Source of the DNA: Lacticaseibacillus jixianensis
GTDB taxonomy: Bacteria > Bacillota > Bacilli > Lactobacillales > Lactobacillaceae
Direction: 5' to 3'
Assembly (NCBI RefSeq): GCF_003946485.1
Contig: NZ_RHOJ01000011.1
Span: 16,864-80,863 of the forward strand
Length of the DNA: 64,000 nucleotides
Part shown: piece by piece, positions 18,757 to 26,571 of the stretch
Layout of the letters: every line of letters starts with the position of its first letter
Numbering within the stretch: the first letter of the stretch is position 1
Translations under genes and position numbers: made by a program
The notes under the pieces: model-generated
Databases searched by the model: none
What the model was told of the DNA's origin: nothing
Seen by the model: only the letters and a program-made list of their open reading frames with translations

Positions 18757-19788
18757 TCATAGATTAGCTTCCAGCTGCTCGGCGCCCTGCTCCAGCAGCG
18801 CCATCAGCGTGATGGTCTGCTTGGGGGTGACCAGCTGCGGTGCGCCGTGTTCCAGCGTCTCGACCAGCGCCTCGTAGAACTTCTGGTAGCCGCCCACTGC
18901 AGAGACGACCTTCTCCTCGTGGTACTGGCCCGCATCGTCGAGGTAAGACAGCGTGCCGTACTGGTCCGGCGTGTCGACGCCGAAGTCCGGATGATCTGGC
19001 CCGGGCATGTAGAACCGCTTCATCATGGCTTCTTGCTGGTCGGTCTCCTGCTTCAAAAAGCGGCCGCGGGTGCCGTACACCACAAACGACGGCCGGTAGT
19101 TGAGGCGGAAGAAGCTCGACTTGACCGACACCTTCAGGCTGTCCGGGTAGTGCATCGCGATGTCAAAGTAGTCGTTCATGTGGCCGGGCCCCAGCAGCTG
19201 GCGGACATCGTAGTCAACGGTCGTCGGCGTGCCCCAGTAGGAGAGCACCTGGTCCATCGTGTGCACGGCATGCCCGTACAGGAAGCTGCCAAAGCGCGAG
19301 TACTCAGTGCTTTGCGTCGGGGTCTGCGCGCGGTAGTAATCGAAGTTGTCTTCCACTTCGTAGACCTTGCCCAGCTTGCCGGAGGCGATCACCTGCTGTA
19401 CCGTGAGAAAATCCGAGTCAAAGCGCCGGTTCTGGTAGCCCTCTAGCAAAAGTCCCTTGGCCTTCGCGTACTCGAACAGCTCGTGGGCCTCGTGCGCCGT
19501 CGCCGTGAATGGTTTTTCCAGCAGCACGTTCTTGCCGTGGTCCAGCGCGGCCTTGGCCAGTTCAAAATGGGCCTGCGGCGGCGTGGTGATCGCGACCAGC
19601 TGGATCGCCGGATCATTCCAAATGTCATTGATGTCGGTCGTGTAGTGCACGTCCGGCAGCTTGGCCCACGGCGAGTCGTCGTGGCGGGCGTAAATCGTCT
19701 TCACCGTGATGTCCTTCACCTGCCGCGAAAACGGGAGGTGGTAGCGGTTGGTCGCCTTACCGTTGCCAATATAAGCCATTGTGATCAT
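18757..19788 (-). CDS. Gfo/Idh/MocA-family oxidoreductase
   Basis: NAD(P)-dependent sugar or cyclitol dehydrogenase family, 343 residues. The N-terminal Rossmann fold starts MITMAYIGNGKATNRYH, the loop TTPPQAHFELAKAALDHGKNVLLEKPF (around residues 70-96) carries the EKPF motif, and EGYQNRRFDSDF begins the C-terminal substrate domain. The glycine motif is somewhat degenerate (IGNGKA). The GGAGG site precedes the ATG at 19788, so the 5-codon TTG extension is rejected. It is transcribed alone. The substrate is unknown; closest in style to Lactobacillus YvaA/YhhX-like oxidoreductases. Confidence 0.9.
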   Translation of the reverse strand: MITMAYIGNGKATNRYHLPFSRQVKDITVKTIYARHDDSPWAKLPDVHYTTDINDIWNDPAIQLVAITTPPQAHFELAKAALDHGKNVLLEKPFTATAHEAHELFEYAKAKGLLLEGYQNRRFDSDFLTVQQVIASGKLGKVYEVEDNFDYYRAQTPTQSTEYSRFGSFLYGHAVHTMDQVLSYWGTPTTVDYDVRQLLGPGHMNDYFDIAMHYPDSLKVSVKSSFFRLNYRPSFVVYGTRGRFLKQETDQQEAMMKRFYMPGPDHPDFGVDTPDQYGTLSYLDDAGQYHEEKVVSAVGGYQKFYEALVETLEHGAPQLVTPKQTITLMALLEQGAEQLEANL

Positions 19789-19870
19789 TGTGATTACCTC
19801 CAATGGAATCGTTCAGGTTAACTGTAGCCGAACGGCGGCCGAAATACAAAACGAACCCGCACCGGATGCC

Positions 19871-19909
19871 AAAAAGACTGAGCCCGCCAAGGCGCGGGTT
19901 CAGTCTTTT
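19871..19909. terminator. Bidirectional intrinsic terminator
   Basis: AAAGACTGA-G-CCCGC pairs with GCGGG-T-TCAGTCTTT. There are T tracts in both directions (five on minus, four on plus). It ends azlCD on the minus strand. Confidence 0.8.
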
Positions 19910-19960
19910 CAAATCAGGCCAGCCCCAGCCAAGCAGTGGGCGCAGGCTTTTTCATCCGCC

Positions 19961-20290
19961 TCAGCCCCAGCCAAGCAGCCGGATCAGCGCCATCGCGACC
20001 ACGCCGACGATGACGACCGCCAGCAGACTCTTGGACACGACGGCGGTGATCACGGCCGGCACCGCGGCCAGCAGGTTCTCCCAGTTGATCCCCGGCCAGG
20101 CGCCCGGGTGGTAGACGAACAGGTTCTCAGCAATGATCGCGGCAAAAATCGCGATCGGCACAAACGACAGGAACTGCACCAGCGGCCGCGGGAAGCGGAA
20201 GGCCTTAGCCAGGATCAGCGGCACGACCTTGAGCAGCCACAGGGCAAAGCCGCACGCCAGGATCGTCATCAGCACATAAGAATTAGCCAT
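19961..20290 (-). CDS. azlD: Branched-chain amino acid export subunit AzlD
   Basis: Small membrane protein of 109 residues with four hydrophobic segments, partner of AzlC in branched-chain amino acid efflux. The FRFPRPLVQFLSFVPIAIFAAIIAENL stretch (positions about 31-57) is the typical AzlD core. Its start overlaps the azlC end by eight bases, the usual azlCD arrangement. Transcription ends at the hairpin at 19871-19909. Confidence 0.88.
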   Translation of the reverse strand: MANSYVLMTILACGFALWLLKVVPLILAKAFRFPRPLVQFLSFVPIAIFAAIIAENLFVYHPGAWPGINWENLLAAVPAVITAVVSKSLLAVVIVGVVAMALIRLLGWG

Positions 20291-20990
20291 GCGTGCGTTC
20301 CACCCCCATTCCGATCAGACAGCCAAGAATAGTCGCGATCAGCATCGCCGTCGCCCCCGGGAAAAAGCGCATCAGGACGTACATCATGGCGATGACGATC
20401 ACCACCACCTGCGCCTGGCGCCCCAGGGGCTTGCTGCGGTCGCCGATCATCTGCAGGTACAAAAGCCCAATGAACATCGCCACCGCGGCAAAATCCAGGC
20501 CGAACGCGTTTGAGTTGGCGATCAGCCCGCCAAGCAGCGCCCCCGCCACCGTCGCCAGCATCCACACCAAATACGCCCCCACGTTGGCCGCATGAAACCA
20601 CGCCGGCTTCAGCTTGTGGTCGGTGTAGTTCACCTTGTTCATCGATAGCGCAAAGGTCTCGTCGGTCAGCAGCGTCCCGATCATGATGTTCTGCAGCAGC
20701 GACTCCTCTTTAATGTACGGTGCGACCGTCATGCTCATCAGGCTCATGCGCGAATTGATCAAAATGGCGGATACCAGCATCGCACTGATGGGACTGGCCG
20801 CCGCCAGCATCGTCGCCAGCACGAACTGCACCGACCCGCCGTACACGATCAGCGACATCAGCGCCACCAGCCACCATGCAATGCCGGCCGTGTGCGCCAC
20901 CACGCCGAACGCCAGGCCGACTCCGATGTAGCCGAACACCGTGGGCAAGACGTCCTTCAACCCCGCCCGAAAAGATAAGTCACCTGTCAC
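20283..20990 (-). CDS. azlC: Branched-chain amino acid export subunit AzlC
   Basis: Membrane permease of 235 residues with six to eight hydrophobic helices. The N-terminal FRAGLKDVLPTVFGYIGVGLAFG, then YGGSVQFVLATMLAA near 52-66 and LLTDETFALS near 105-114, are diagnostic of AzlC. The predicted start is GTG at 20990 with only a weak GGCGAAGG-like ribosome site. No AzlB-type regulator is adjacent. The pair exports leucine/isoleucine/valine or toxic analogues in Bacillus. Confidence 0.9.
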   Translation of the reverse strand: MTGDLSFRAGLKDVLPTVFGYIGVGLAFGVVAHTAGIAWWLVALMSLIVYGGSVQFVLATMLAAASPISAMLVSAILINSRMSLMSMTVAPYIKEESLLQNIMIGTLLTDETFALSMNKVNYTDHKLKPAWFHAANVGAYLVWMLATVAGALLGGLIANSNAFGLDFAAVAMFIGLLYLQMIGDRSKPLGRQAQVVVIVIAMMYVLMRFFPGATAMLIATILGCLIGMGVERTHG

Positions 20991-21070
20991 CGCCTTCGCC
21001 CCCAGACCATTAAAAACTAATTAGAACCAGTGTACCAATCCCGGCCGGAGAATCAAGAAAAAAAGTCGGC

Positions 21071-21086
21071 CGTTCCACGTGAAACA
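21071..21086. other. parS-like palindrome 2 (CGTTCCACGTGAAACA)
   Basis: Matches the ParB consensus TGTTNCACGTGAAACA at all but the first base. It touches the terminator of the ketopantoate-reductase-like gene. The reverse complement of this exact 16-mer occurs at 39679-39694. Confidence 0.55.
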
Positions 21087-21110
21087 AAAACGCCGGTGAT
21101 CGGCCGGCGC
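21085..21110 (-). terminator. Intrinsic terminator after the PanE-like gene
   Basis: On the minus strand CGCCGG-ccgatca-CCGGCG is followed by TTTTTG. It is 26 bases after the stop of the gene at 21136. Confidence 0.8.
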
Positions 21111-21135
21111 TCTTGTCTTAATACTATAGTAAGTG

Positions 21136-22074
21136 CTACTTTGCCCCGACCAACTGCTCCTTAGCGTGGACCAGCTGGGTCAGCAGCGTGCAGTAAGGCG
21201 TGGCGATGCCGTACTTCTCGCCCTTGCGTGCAACGGCCCCGTCGATGAAGTCGACTTCGGTCACCCGGTGGTGCTGCACGAGGTCTTGGTGCATGGACGG
21301 GTAGTGGTCCGCGATGTCGGCGGTGAAGGTTGCTGCGACGTGATCGTAAACCTCGGCTTGATCCAAGTCGACGCCTTCGTGTTTGGCGACTGCCGCGAAC
21401 TCACCAATGATGGTGTGCAACAGGTCAGGTGCCTCGCGGGTCTTGCCGAACTCGCCGATGTTGCAATCCAGCAGCGCACACAGGACGTTCAGGGTGCCGT
21501 TGACGCAGGCCTTACGCCAAATTGAGTACTTCACGTTGTCACTGTACTTCGGGTTCAAGCCCGCGGCCTTGAAGACATCGACGACCTGAAGCGCAAAGTC
21601 CTTGCCAGCTGGCTCAAAGTTCTGCAGCTCGACTTCGCCATCACCAACCAGCACCACGTGACCAGGACCGGTCATGCCGGCGGTCCACATGGTGATACCG
21701 AGGATCAGGTGGTCCTTGGCGACGAACTTTTCCAGCACGTCCTCGTGGCCGATACCATTCAGCAGGCACAGCACGTAGGTATCCGGGTGAATCAGCGCCC
21801 GAACCTGCTCAAACATGCCTTCCAGCTGATTGGATTTCAGGAAGACGACGATCAGGTCCGCCTTAATGCCACTTTTGTCGATTTCAGCCGGCGTGTACAC
21901 CGGCATTTTTTCCGCGACCTGCTTGCCGTTGAACTCCGCCTGGATGCCGTCCTTGCGAATCGCGTCGACGTTGGCCTGCCAGCCGTCGACCAGCGTGACG
22001 TCGTTCCCCGCCTTATGCAACATGATGCCGAACCGGCTGCCCATACCGCCGACGCCCAGTACTGTGATCTTCAT
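21136..22074 (-). CDS. Ketopantoate reductase-family protein (ApbA/PanE)
   Basis: NADPH-dependent 2-ketoacid reductase fold, 312 residues. The start MKITVLGVGGMGSRFGIMLHKAGNDVTLVD is the nucleotide-binding Rossmann region (about 1-30), VFLKSNQLEGMFEQV carries the catalytic Lys near 88, and the C-terminal domain has KYSIWRKACVNGTLNVLCALL near 185-205 with the conserved Lys/Asn. The ATG at 22074 gives the standard family N-terminus; the upstream GTG extension adds MKEDVD only. It may reduce ketopantoate to pantoate for CoA synthesis or be a 2-hydroxyacid dehydrogenase paralogue; no other pan gene is nearby. Confidence 0.87.
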   Translation of the reverse strand: MKITVLGVGGMGSRFGIMLHKAGNDVTLVDGWQANVDAIRKDGIQAEFNGKQVAEKMPVYTPAEIDKSGIKADLIVVFLKSNQLEGMFEQVRALIHPDTYVLCLLNGIGHEDVLEKFVAKDHLILGITMWTAGMTGPGHVVLVGDGEVELQNFEPAGKDFALQVVDVFKAAGLNPKYSDNVKYSIWRKACVNGTLNVLCALLDCNIGEFGKTREAPDLLHTIIGEFAAVAKHEGVDLDQAEVYDHVAATFTADIADHYPSMHQDLVQHHRVTEVDFIDGAVARKGEKYGIATPYCTLLTQLVHAKEQLVGAK

Positions 22075-22153
22075 ATCAACATCTTCTTTCACTGTTCATT
22101 TTACCGCGCTGAAGGGAAAACGCGTAACCCTCCCCCCTCAAGGCAAAAAATCC

Positions 22154-22290
22154 AGGCCGAGACGTAATTGCCCTAGCCGCGTCCCAGCAACGCCCAGACA
22201 CGCAAACGCCCCTGCACTGCGATTCGAAATACACGAATCGTGATGCAGGGACGCCTGCGTTTGGGGCTAAGACCGCTTTGTGTCGCAGCC
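22154..22290 (-). repeat. Dispersed hairpin repeat, family 2, copy 1
   Basis: Long imperfect hairpin following the binding-protein gene (minus strand). It contains ACGCAAACGCC and the mirrored GGCGTTTGCGT, a CGATTCG/CGAATCG inner stem, and outer ends GCTGCGACACA and GGCCTGGA, followed on the minus strand by TTTTTT. Copies in the same relation to an upstream gene are at 24347 and 57631. It probably acts as a terminator. Confidence 0.8.
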
Positions 22291-22310
22291 TCGATCGATT
22301 TGCGATGAAG

Positions 22311-23594
22311 CTAGTTCTGGTTCTCTTTCAAAATGGCCTCGGTCTTCTTCTGCAAGGCGTCAAACGCAGTCTTGCCGGCAGTGCCCTTGGTGATGGTACT
22401 GTCGACCGTGTCCATCAGGTCGTTGCGGTAGTCGCCGTAGCCGGCAAAGACGGTCGAGGCAAACGCGGTGTCGGAGGCATCAACGGCGGCCTTGAACGTC
22501 GGGTTGGCCTTCAGGTAGTTCTGGTAGGTCGCAGAGTTGGTCGCGCTCTTGGTGACCGGCACGTAGCCAGACTTCTTGGCCCAGTAAGCAGCGTTCTGCT
22601 TTTTCAGCAGGAACTTCTGGAACGCCCAAGCGCCCTGCTGCTGCGCCTTGGTTGCGCCCTTAAACAGGACGTTGTCGTTCCCGTTCAGCGGCTCGGCCAC
22701 GGAATCGTTGGCGAAGCTCGGCACGGTCGCAGTCCCCCACTTCATGCCCTTTGGCGCTTGAACAGAGCCGATGGAGCTGGAGCTGCCAATGCCGAACACG
22801 GCCTTTTGCTGGCCGAACGCCACGGTGAAGTAGTAGTCGGTGCCCGCGGTCTTCACGTAGCCCGCCTTGCGCAGGCTGAGGATCTTGTCGACCGCAGCGA
22901 GGGTAGTCGGCGCGTTGAGGTTGGCCTTGCCATCAGCGGTGATCAGCTTGTGGCCGGCCTGCATCGCCATCCCTTCGAGCTGAACGTCGTAGGACTGGTC
23001 CATGGCCAGTACCGCCAGCTTGTCCTTTTTCAGTGCCGGGCCCATTTTTTCAATATCATCCCAGGTCTTCGGCATGCTGAGGTGGTACTTCTTCATCAGC
23101 GTCTCGTTGTAAAAAAGCACCTGCGTGGATTCCGAGTACGGCAGGCCGTAATACTTGCCCTGGTACTCGCCGGCCTTTAGGAAGCTCGGGTAAATGTCGC
23201 TGAGCTGCGCGGCGGACAGCTTGTTTTGGCCGTGCAACATCTGCGCATCCCACGGGATCAGGAAGTCATTTTTGACGTAATCGCCGATGTTGGTGGTCGG
23301 CGCCTGCGCGATCACTGGCAGGGTCTTGCTCTTCGCCGCGGCCATCAGCTTCTGTTGCAGCGCGTCGTAGCTCCCCTGGCTTGTCGCCACGACCTTGTAC
23401 TTGCTCTGACTCTTGTTAAAGTCATCGATCGTCTTCTGCTGGGCCTTGTTCCAGGCCCCAGTCATGCGGTGCCAGTAAGTGATCTTAACCGGTGCCGTCT
23501 TGGACTGACTGCTGCTCTTACCGCAGCCGACCAGCCCTACTGTTAATAGTGCGCCTAATGCTAACGCGAGCACGCGGCTCATGCGTTTAGTCAT
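22311..23594 (-). CDS. Extracellular sugar-binding lipoprotein of an ABC importer
   Basis: Family 1 solute-binding protein (UgpB/MalE fold), 427 residues, anchored outside the membrane. The lipobox LVGC ends a hydrophobic signal (MSRVLALALGALLTVGLVGC), with Cys near residue 24, then a Ser-rich linker. ITYWHRMTGAWNKAQQK and SYDALQQKLMAA resemble glycerol-3-phosphate/oligosaccharide binders. GGAGGAACAGAC precedes the ATG at 23594, so the longer frame is rejected. No permease or ATPase adjoins it, making it an orphan component; MsmX at 4840 could energise its transporter. A family 2 repeat follows as terminator. The ligand is unknown. Confidence 0.88.
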   Translation of the reverse strand: MTKRMSRVLALALGALLTVGLVGCGKSSSQSKTAPVKITYWHRMTGAWNKAQQKTIDDFNKSQSKYKVVATSQGSYDALQQKLMAAAKSKTLPVIAQAPTTNIGDYVKNDFLIPWDAQMLHGQNKLSAAQLSDIYPSFLKAGEYQGKYYGLPYSESTQVLFYNETLMKKYHLSMPKTWDDIEKMGPALKKDKLAVLAMDQSYDVQLEGMAMQAGHKLITADGKANLNAPTTLAAVDKILSLRKAGYVKTAGTDYYFTVAFGQQKAVFGIGSSSSIGSVQAPKGMKWGTATVPSFANDSVAEPLNGNDNVLFKGATKAQQQGAWAFQKFLLKKQNAAYWAKKSGYVPVTKSATNSATYQNYLKANPTFKAAVDASDTAFASTVFAGYGDYRNDLMDTVDSTITKGTAGKTAFDALQKKTEAILKENQN

Positions 23595-23877
23595 GTCTGT
23601 TCCTCCAATAAGAAAAATATGGTGTCTTGTCACTAGCTATTATGCCGATTTTCATTCCCAATTGAAAGCAAAATGGCTCGATTCATGCAATTTTCCTGAC
23701 CGGTCGGCCCACTCACTGGCGCTTTCCACTGAAAATCAACCACAAACTGCCGAATCAATTACTGAAAGCGCGTTCACCTCAGCCCACGGCTTGACGCCGC
23801 GTCCCCTGGTGCGCGATTTTTTCGCGTGCCGGTGTCCCCGAATCCGTGTATGCTAGAAAGAACAAAGGAGGCGCTTC

Positions 23878-24336
23878 ATGCCAGAAACCTATGGATACAT
23901 CAAAGCCATCCGCGCCAAAGTTGGCCACATGCCGCTCATCCTCAACTGTGCGGCCGGGATCCTGCTGAACGACAAGCGCGAAATCCTGCTCAACCACCGC
24001 ACCGATAACGGCACGTGGAGTCTGCCTGGTGGCTACATGGAGTACGGCGAGACCTACGCCAAAACCCTCGTCCGCGAGTATAAGGAAGACAGTGGTCTGG
24101 ACGTCGCGATCGTCCGGGAGCTGAAGTGCTTCGATCAGGGCGAGACCGTCTATCCCAACGGCGACGTCTGCCAGACCATCGCCATGCTCTATTTAGTCAA
24201 GGCCACCGGTGGCAGTTTCGCCGAGGCCGACGTCAACGAGACCACCGAGGTCAAGTACTGGCCGCTGGCCGCCCTGCCGCCGCTGCTCAATCAGCAAAAC
24301 GCCGACATGATCGCTTACGCCGCCGCAAACTGCTGA
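23878..24336 (+). CDS. Nudix hydrolase
   Basis: Pyrophosphohydrolase of 152 residues, substrate unknown. The Nudix box begins GGYMEYGETYAKTLVREYKE near residue 51 and continues D-S-G-L. The last Glu of the usual REUXEE core is Asp here (REYKED), a conservative change in a metal ligand. The N-terminal part (KVGHMPLILNCAAGILLNDKR) matches a common Firmicutes subgroup. AAAGGAGG gives a strong ribosome site. It is divergent from the binding-protein gene and followed by family 2 repeat copy 2. Confidence 0.92.
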   Translation: MPETYGYIKAIRAKVGHMPLILNCAAGILLNDKREILLNHRTDNGTWSLPGGYMEYGETYAKTLVREYKEDSGLDVAIVRELKCFDQGETVYPNGDVCQTIAMLYLVKATGGSFAEADVNETTEVKYWPLAALPPLLNQQNADMIAYAAANC

Positions 24337-24346
24337 CTAAACGCAA

Positions 24347-24490
24347 CAGGCTGAGACACAAAGCGGTTTTAGCCCAAAACGCAAGCGTCCCTGCATCACG
24401 ATTCATGCATTTCGAATCGCGGTGCAGGGGCGTTTGCGTGTCTGGGCGTTGCTTTGTGGAACGCGACTAGGGCAATTATGTCCCAGCCTG
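24347..24490 (+). repeat. Dispersed hairpin repeat, family 2, copy 2
   Basis: Begins CAGGCTGAGACACAAAGCGG and ends GTCCCAGCCTG followed by TTTTTG. The outer ends pair, as do AAACGCAAGCGTCC with the later GGGGCGTTTGCGT and ATTCATGCATTTCGAAT inside. It follows the Nudix gene by 11 bases and looks able to terminate it. It is in the opposite orientation to copy 1. Confidence 0.85.
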
Positions 24491-24521
24491 TTTTTGTCAC
24501 CGTGTAACCATTTCGGCCCAG

Positions 24522-24662
24522 CTACGCCAAATGGGACAAGTTGCTCAGCGTGAGCAGGTTCTCAGTGATGAACGCATTGATCATGCGCTCACACTCGGCC
24601 TGGTCACGCAGCTGCATTTGGGTCGCCGCATCAATGATGGGCGTCGCACTTGCATCTGCCAT
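24522..24662 (-). CDS. Small hypothetical protein, 46 aa
   Basis: Candidate small gene, not recognised. The sequence starts MADASATPIIDAATQMQLRD and is polar and probably helical, with no signal or membrane segment. AAGGGAG stands eight bases before the ATG, and it lies about 100 bases past the VIT gene on the same strand. A longer frame from 24782 overlaps that gene and has no site. Support is the ribosome site and position only. Confidence 0.35.
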   Translation of the reverse strand: MADASATPIIDAATQMQLRDQAECERMINAFITENLLTLSNLSHLA

Positions 24663-24759
24663 CAGTCTCGCTCCCTTCTTCAGGGTCCTTGTGCCAAATT
24701 TCGGGTCAACAAACATTCTCCCGGGGCCTTGGCCCGCATCACCCGGGAAATGAGACAGT

Positions 24760-25461
24760 CTACATGAGCTGACCAATGCCATAGTGAATGATCATCGTCA
24801 CGATGCCGACAATGACGTTGCGGATCATGGCGTTTTTGACGATGCCTTCCCCGAGTTTGGCGGACAGATAACCGGTCAGGGAGACGGACAAGATGACCGC
24901 CAGGATGGTGGCCGGCCACTGCCACGCCACCGGGGCGACCGTCATGGCGAACAGGGGAAAAATCCCGCCGGACGCCGCCGACACCAGTGACGCAAGGGCG
25001 GCGTACCACGGGTTCATGTAGTGATCCTTCTTCAGGGAGTACTTGACGCGGATGACCGTGCCCAGTGCGTCCTCCGCCAGCAGCTGATCGGCAATCTCGC
25101 CGGCCGTGGCCGTCGTGACGCCGCGCGCCACGTAATAGTCGACAACGGCCTGCCGCTCGCCTGCCGGGTCGCTCTGCAGCAGTGCTGACTCCTCGGCCAC
25201 GACCGCCTTTTCGGTGTCCTTTTGCGAAGAGACCGAGGCGTACTCCCCCGATGCCATCGAGAAGGCACACGCGAGCAGGTCCGACAGTCCCGCGATGAAA
25301 ATGGTGAACTGGTTGGTGGTCGCCGCGGCCACCGAAAACAGCACCCCGACCACCGTCAGGATCCCGTCATTAGCACCCAGGACCCCGGCCCGCAGGGTGT
25401 TCGCCCGCTCGGCCATGGTCTGTTTTTCTTTTGTCTTTGGTTTATTCAGCGCTTTCATCAT
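24760..25461 (-). CDS. VIT1/CCC1-family transporter 1
   Basis: Membrane protein of 233 residues related to vacuolar iron/manganese transporters. Features are LRAGVLGANDGILTVVGVLFSV (first helix, about 23-44), a loop SMASGEYASVSSQKDTEKA with the family Glu/Lys pattern near 69-85, a cytoplasmic Glu-rich middle, and two or three C-terminal helices. In bacteria these are thought to export Fe2+ or Mn2+. AAGGAAG precedes the ATG pair at 25461/25458. It follows a paralogue by 13 bases, so both are probably cotranscribed from 26216. Confidence 0.9.
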   Translation of the reverse strand: MMKALNKPKTKEKQTMAERANTLRAGVLGANDGILTVVGVLFSVAAATTNQFTIFIAGLSDLLACAFSMASGEYASVSSQKDTEKAVVAEESALLQSDPAGERQAVVDYYVARGVTTATAGEIADQLLAEDALGTVIRVKYSLKKDHYMNPWYAALASLVSAASGGIFPLFAMTVAPVAWQWPATILAVILSVSLTGYLSAKLGEGIVKNAMIRNVIVGIVTMIIHYGIGQLM

Positions 25462-25474
25462 GCAGGTCGCTTCC

Positions 25475-26143
25475 TTAATGTGCGAAGAGTGAGCCGATCA
25501 GGTAGGTCACCGCCATGGTCAAAACACCGGCCACCACGTTGCGCAGCGCCGCCTTCCAGCGGTTTGCTTTACCCAAAGCGGCGGCAATGTAGCCGGTGAT
25601 GGTCAAAGAGATCACCACCGCAATGGCAGTTGCCAGGACCTTGATGGCCGGGGGAAACACGGTGATCGCTACCAGCGGCAGGATCGACCCGGTGGGAAAC
25701 GAGATCATCGAGGCCAGCGCGGCCGCAACGGCACTGGTCGTCTCGCCGGAATCAAAACCGTAGCGCTCCCGCACCGCAATGTTCAGCGGATCACGGCTCA
25801 GCATTTCGTGCGTCGCCTGCCGCGCTAAGTCAGCCGAAATGCCTGTGTGCATGTACTTCTGCTGGATGAACGCGAACTCGCCTTGAAAGTCGTCATCAAG
25901 TGCGCGGCTTTCTTCGGTGATGGCCCGCTTTTGTCCGTCACGTTCGGCGTTCACCGAGACGTACTCGCCCATCGCCATGGACACCGTGCCCGCCAGCATC
26001 CCCGACAGGCCGGAAATCAGGATGGCGTAATTGTTGGCCGTGGCGCCGGCCACCCCGATCACGATCCCTGCCACCGACAAGATCCCGTCGTTGGCGCCCA
26101 TCACGCTGGCCCGCATGACGTTGACTTTCTCTGCTAGCTTCAT
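25475..26143 (-). CDS. VIT1/CCC1-family transporter 2
   Basis: Paralogue of the next gene, 222 residues. It has VMRASVMGANDGILSVAGIVIGVAGA at the N-terminus (about 9-34), AMGEYVSVNAERDGQKRAI near 56-74, and three C-terminal hydrophobic helices (FPTGSILPLVAITVFPP and on). Family knowledge gives divalent metal (Fe/Mn) transport. GTGGAAAG sits before the ATG. It is divergent from mntH across 428 bases, so importer and putative exporters share one intergenic control region. Confidence 0.9.
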   Translation of the reverse strand: MKLAEKVNVMRASVMGANDGILSVAGIVIGVAGATANNYAILISGLSGMLAGTVSMAMGEYVSVNAERDGQKRAITEESRALDDDFQGEFAFIQQKYMHTGISADLARQATHEMLSRDPLNIAVRERYGFDSGETTSAVAAALASMISFPTGSILPLVAITVFPPAIKVLATAIAVVISLTITGYIAAALGKANRWKAALRNVVAGVLTMAVTYLIGSLFAH

Positions 26144-26187
26144 CTTTCCACCCCGCGTTGATAACTATTCTAATTGCTTTCAAATGT

Positions 26188-26216
26188 AGTCTAGGGCTGC
26201 TTGCTCGCATTGTAAA
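26188..26216 (-). promoter_or_regulatory. Promoter of the VIT gene pair
   Basis: Minus-strand TTTACA (26216-26211), 17 bases, TAGACT (26193-26188), about 45 bases upstream of the first VIT start. Confidence 0.55.
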
Positions 26217-26485
26217 GGATGTCTCCCCATTTTGTTTGGACTGCCTAAATTAATTAGGGGCAAAGTGAATTGCCTCATCGTCGCCAGCTTTTCATTTATG
26301 GCTTAAATGCCCATATATTGGCCTTAAGTGACCTTTTTTCATTTCTTGGTGTGTGTCCTTTATTTTGCTTGGCCGCCTGTTTTTCCTGGTAATATTTTTT
26401 TATTAGGTCCCGCAAATATTTCCGAACGCCTTTTAACCCCGGCGTTATGGGAATATAACGCATATCTGCATACGTCCTGACAACG

Positions 26486-26511
26486 CTTTTGTTAGGTTAG
26501 GCTAACAAAAG
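26486..26511. promoter_or_regulatory. MntR/DtxR-like operator before mntH
   Basis: Arms CTTTTGTTAG and CTAACAAAAG form a perfect 10-bp inverted repeat around GTTAGG. The inner TTAGGTTAGGCTAA (26492-26505) resembles the DtxR/MntR-type core TTAGGTTAGSCTAA. It immediately precedes the -35. A related box lies at 29762 before the mts operon. Confidence 0.65.
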
Positions 26512-26513
26512 CC

Positions 26514-26541
26514 TTTACACCGAAAAGTCCAGGGGTATACT
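26514..26541 (+). promoter_or_regulatory. mntH promoter
   Basis: TTTACA (26514-26519), 16 bases, TATACT (26536-26541), 30 bases before the mntH ATG and directly downstream of the palindrome. Confidence 0.7.
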
Positions 26542-26571
26542 GATTGTGTTTTCAGAAAGGATTGGGGAAAA

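Larger units (their letters stand above)
26144..26571. other. 428-base divergent control region between VIT genes and mntH
   Basis: No gene is apparent. Promoters lie at each end (26188-26216 minus; 26514-26541 plus) with a metal-regulator box before mntH. The middle is AT-rich with a GTTAT-ggga-ATATAAC imperfect dyad near 26445 and no recognised riboswitch. Confidence 0.6.

Noticed and set aside
22154..24490. Composite transposon bounded by inverted copies of repeat family 2
   Set aside because: The inverse orientation is explained by each copy following a gene on its own strand. There is no transposase, terminal repeat pattern or target duplication.
26400..26560. yybP-ykoY-type manganese riboswitch before mntH
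   Set aside because: No paired conserved loops recognisable. The palindrome before the -35 explains regulation better.
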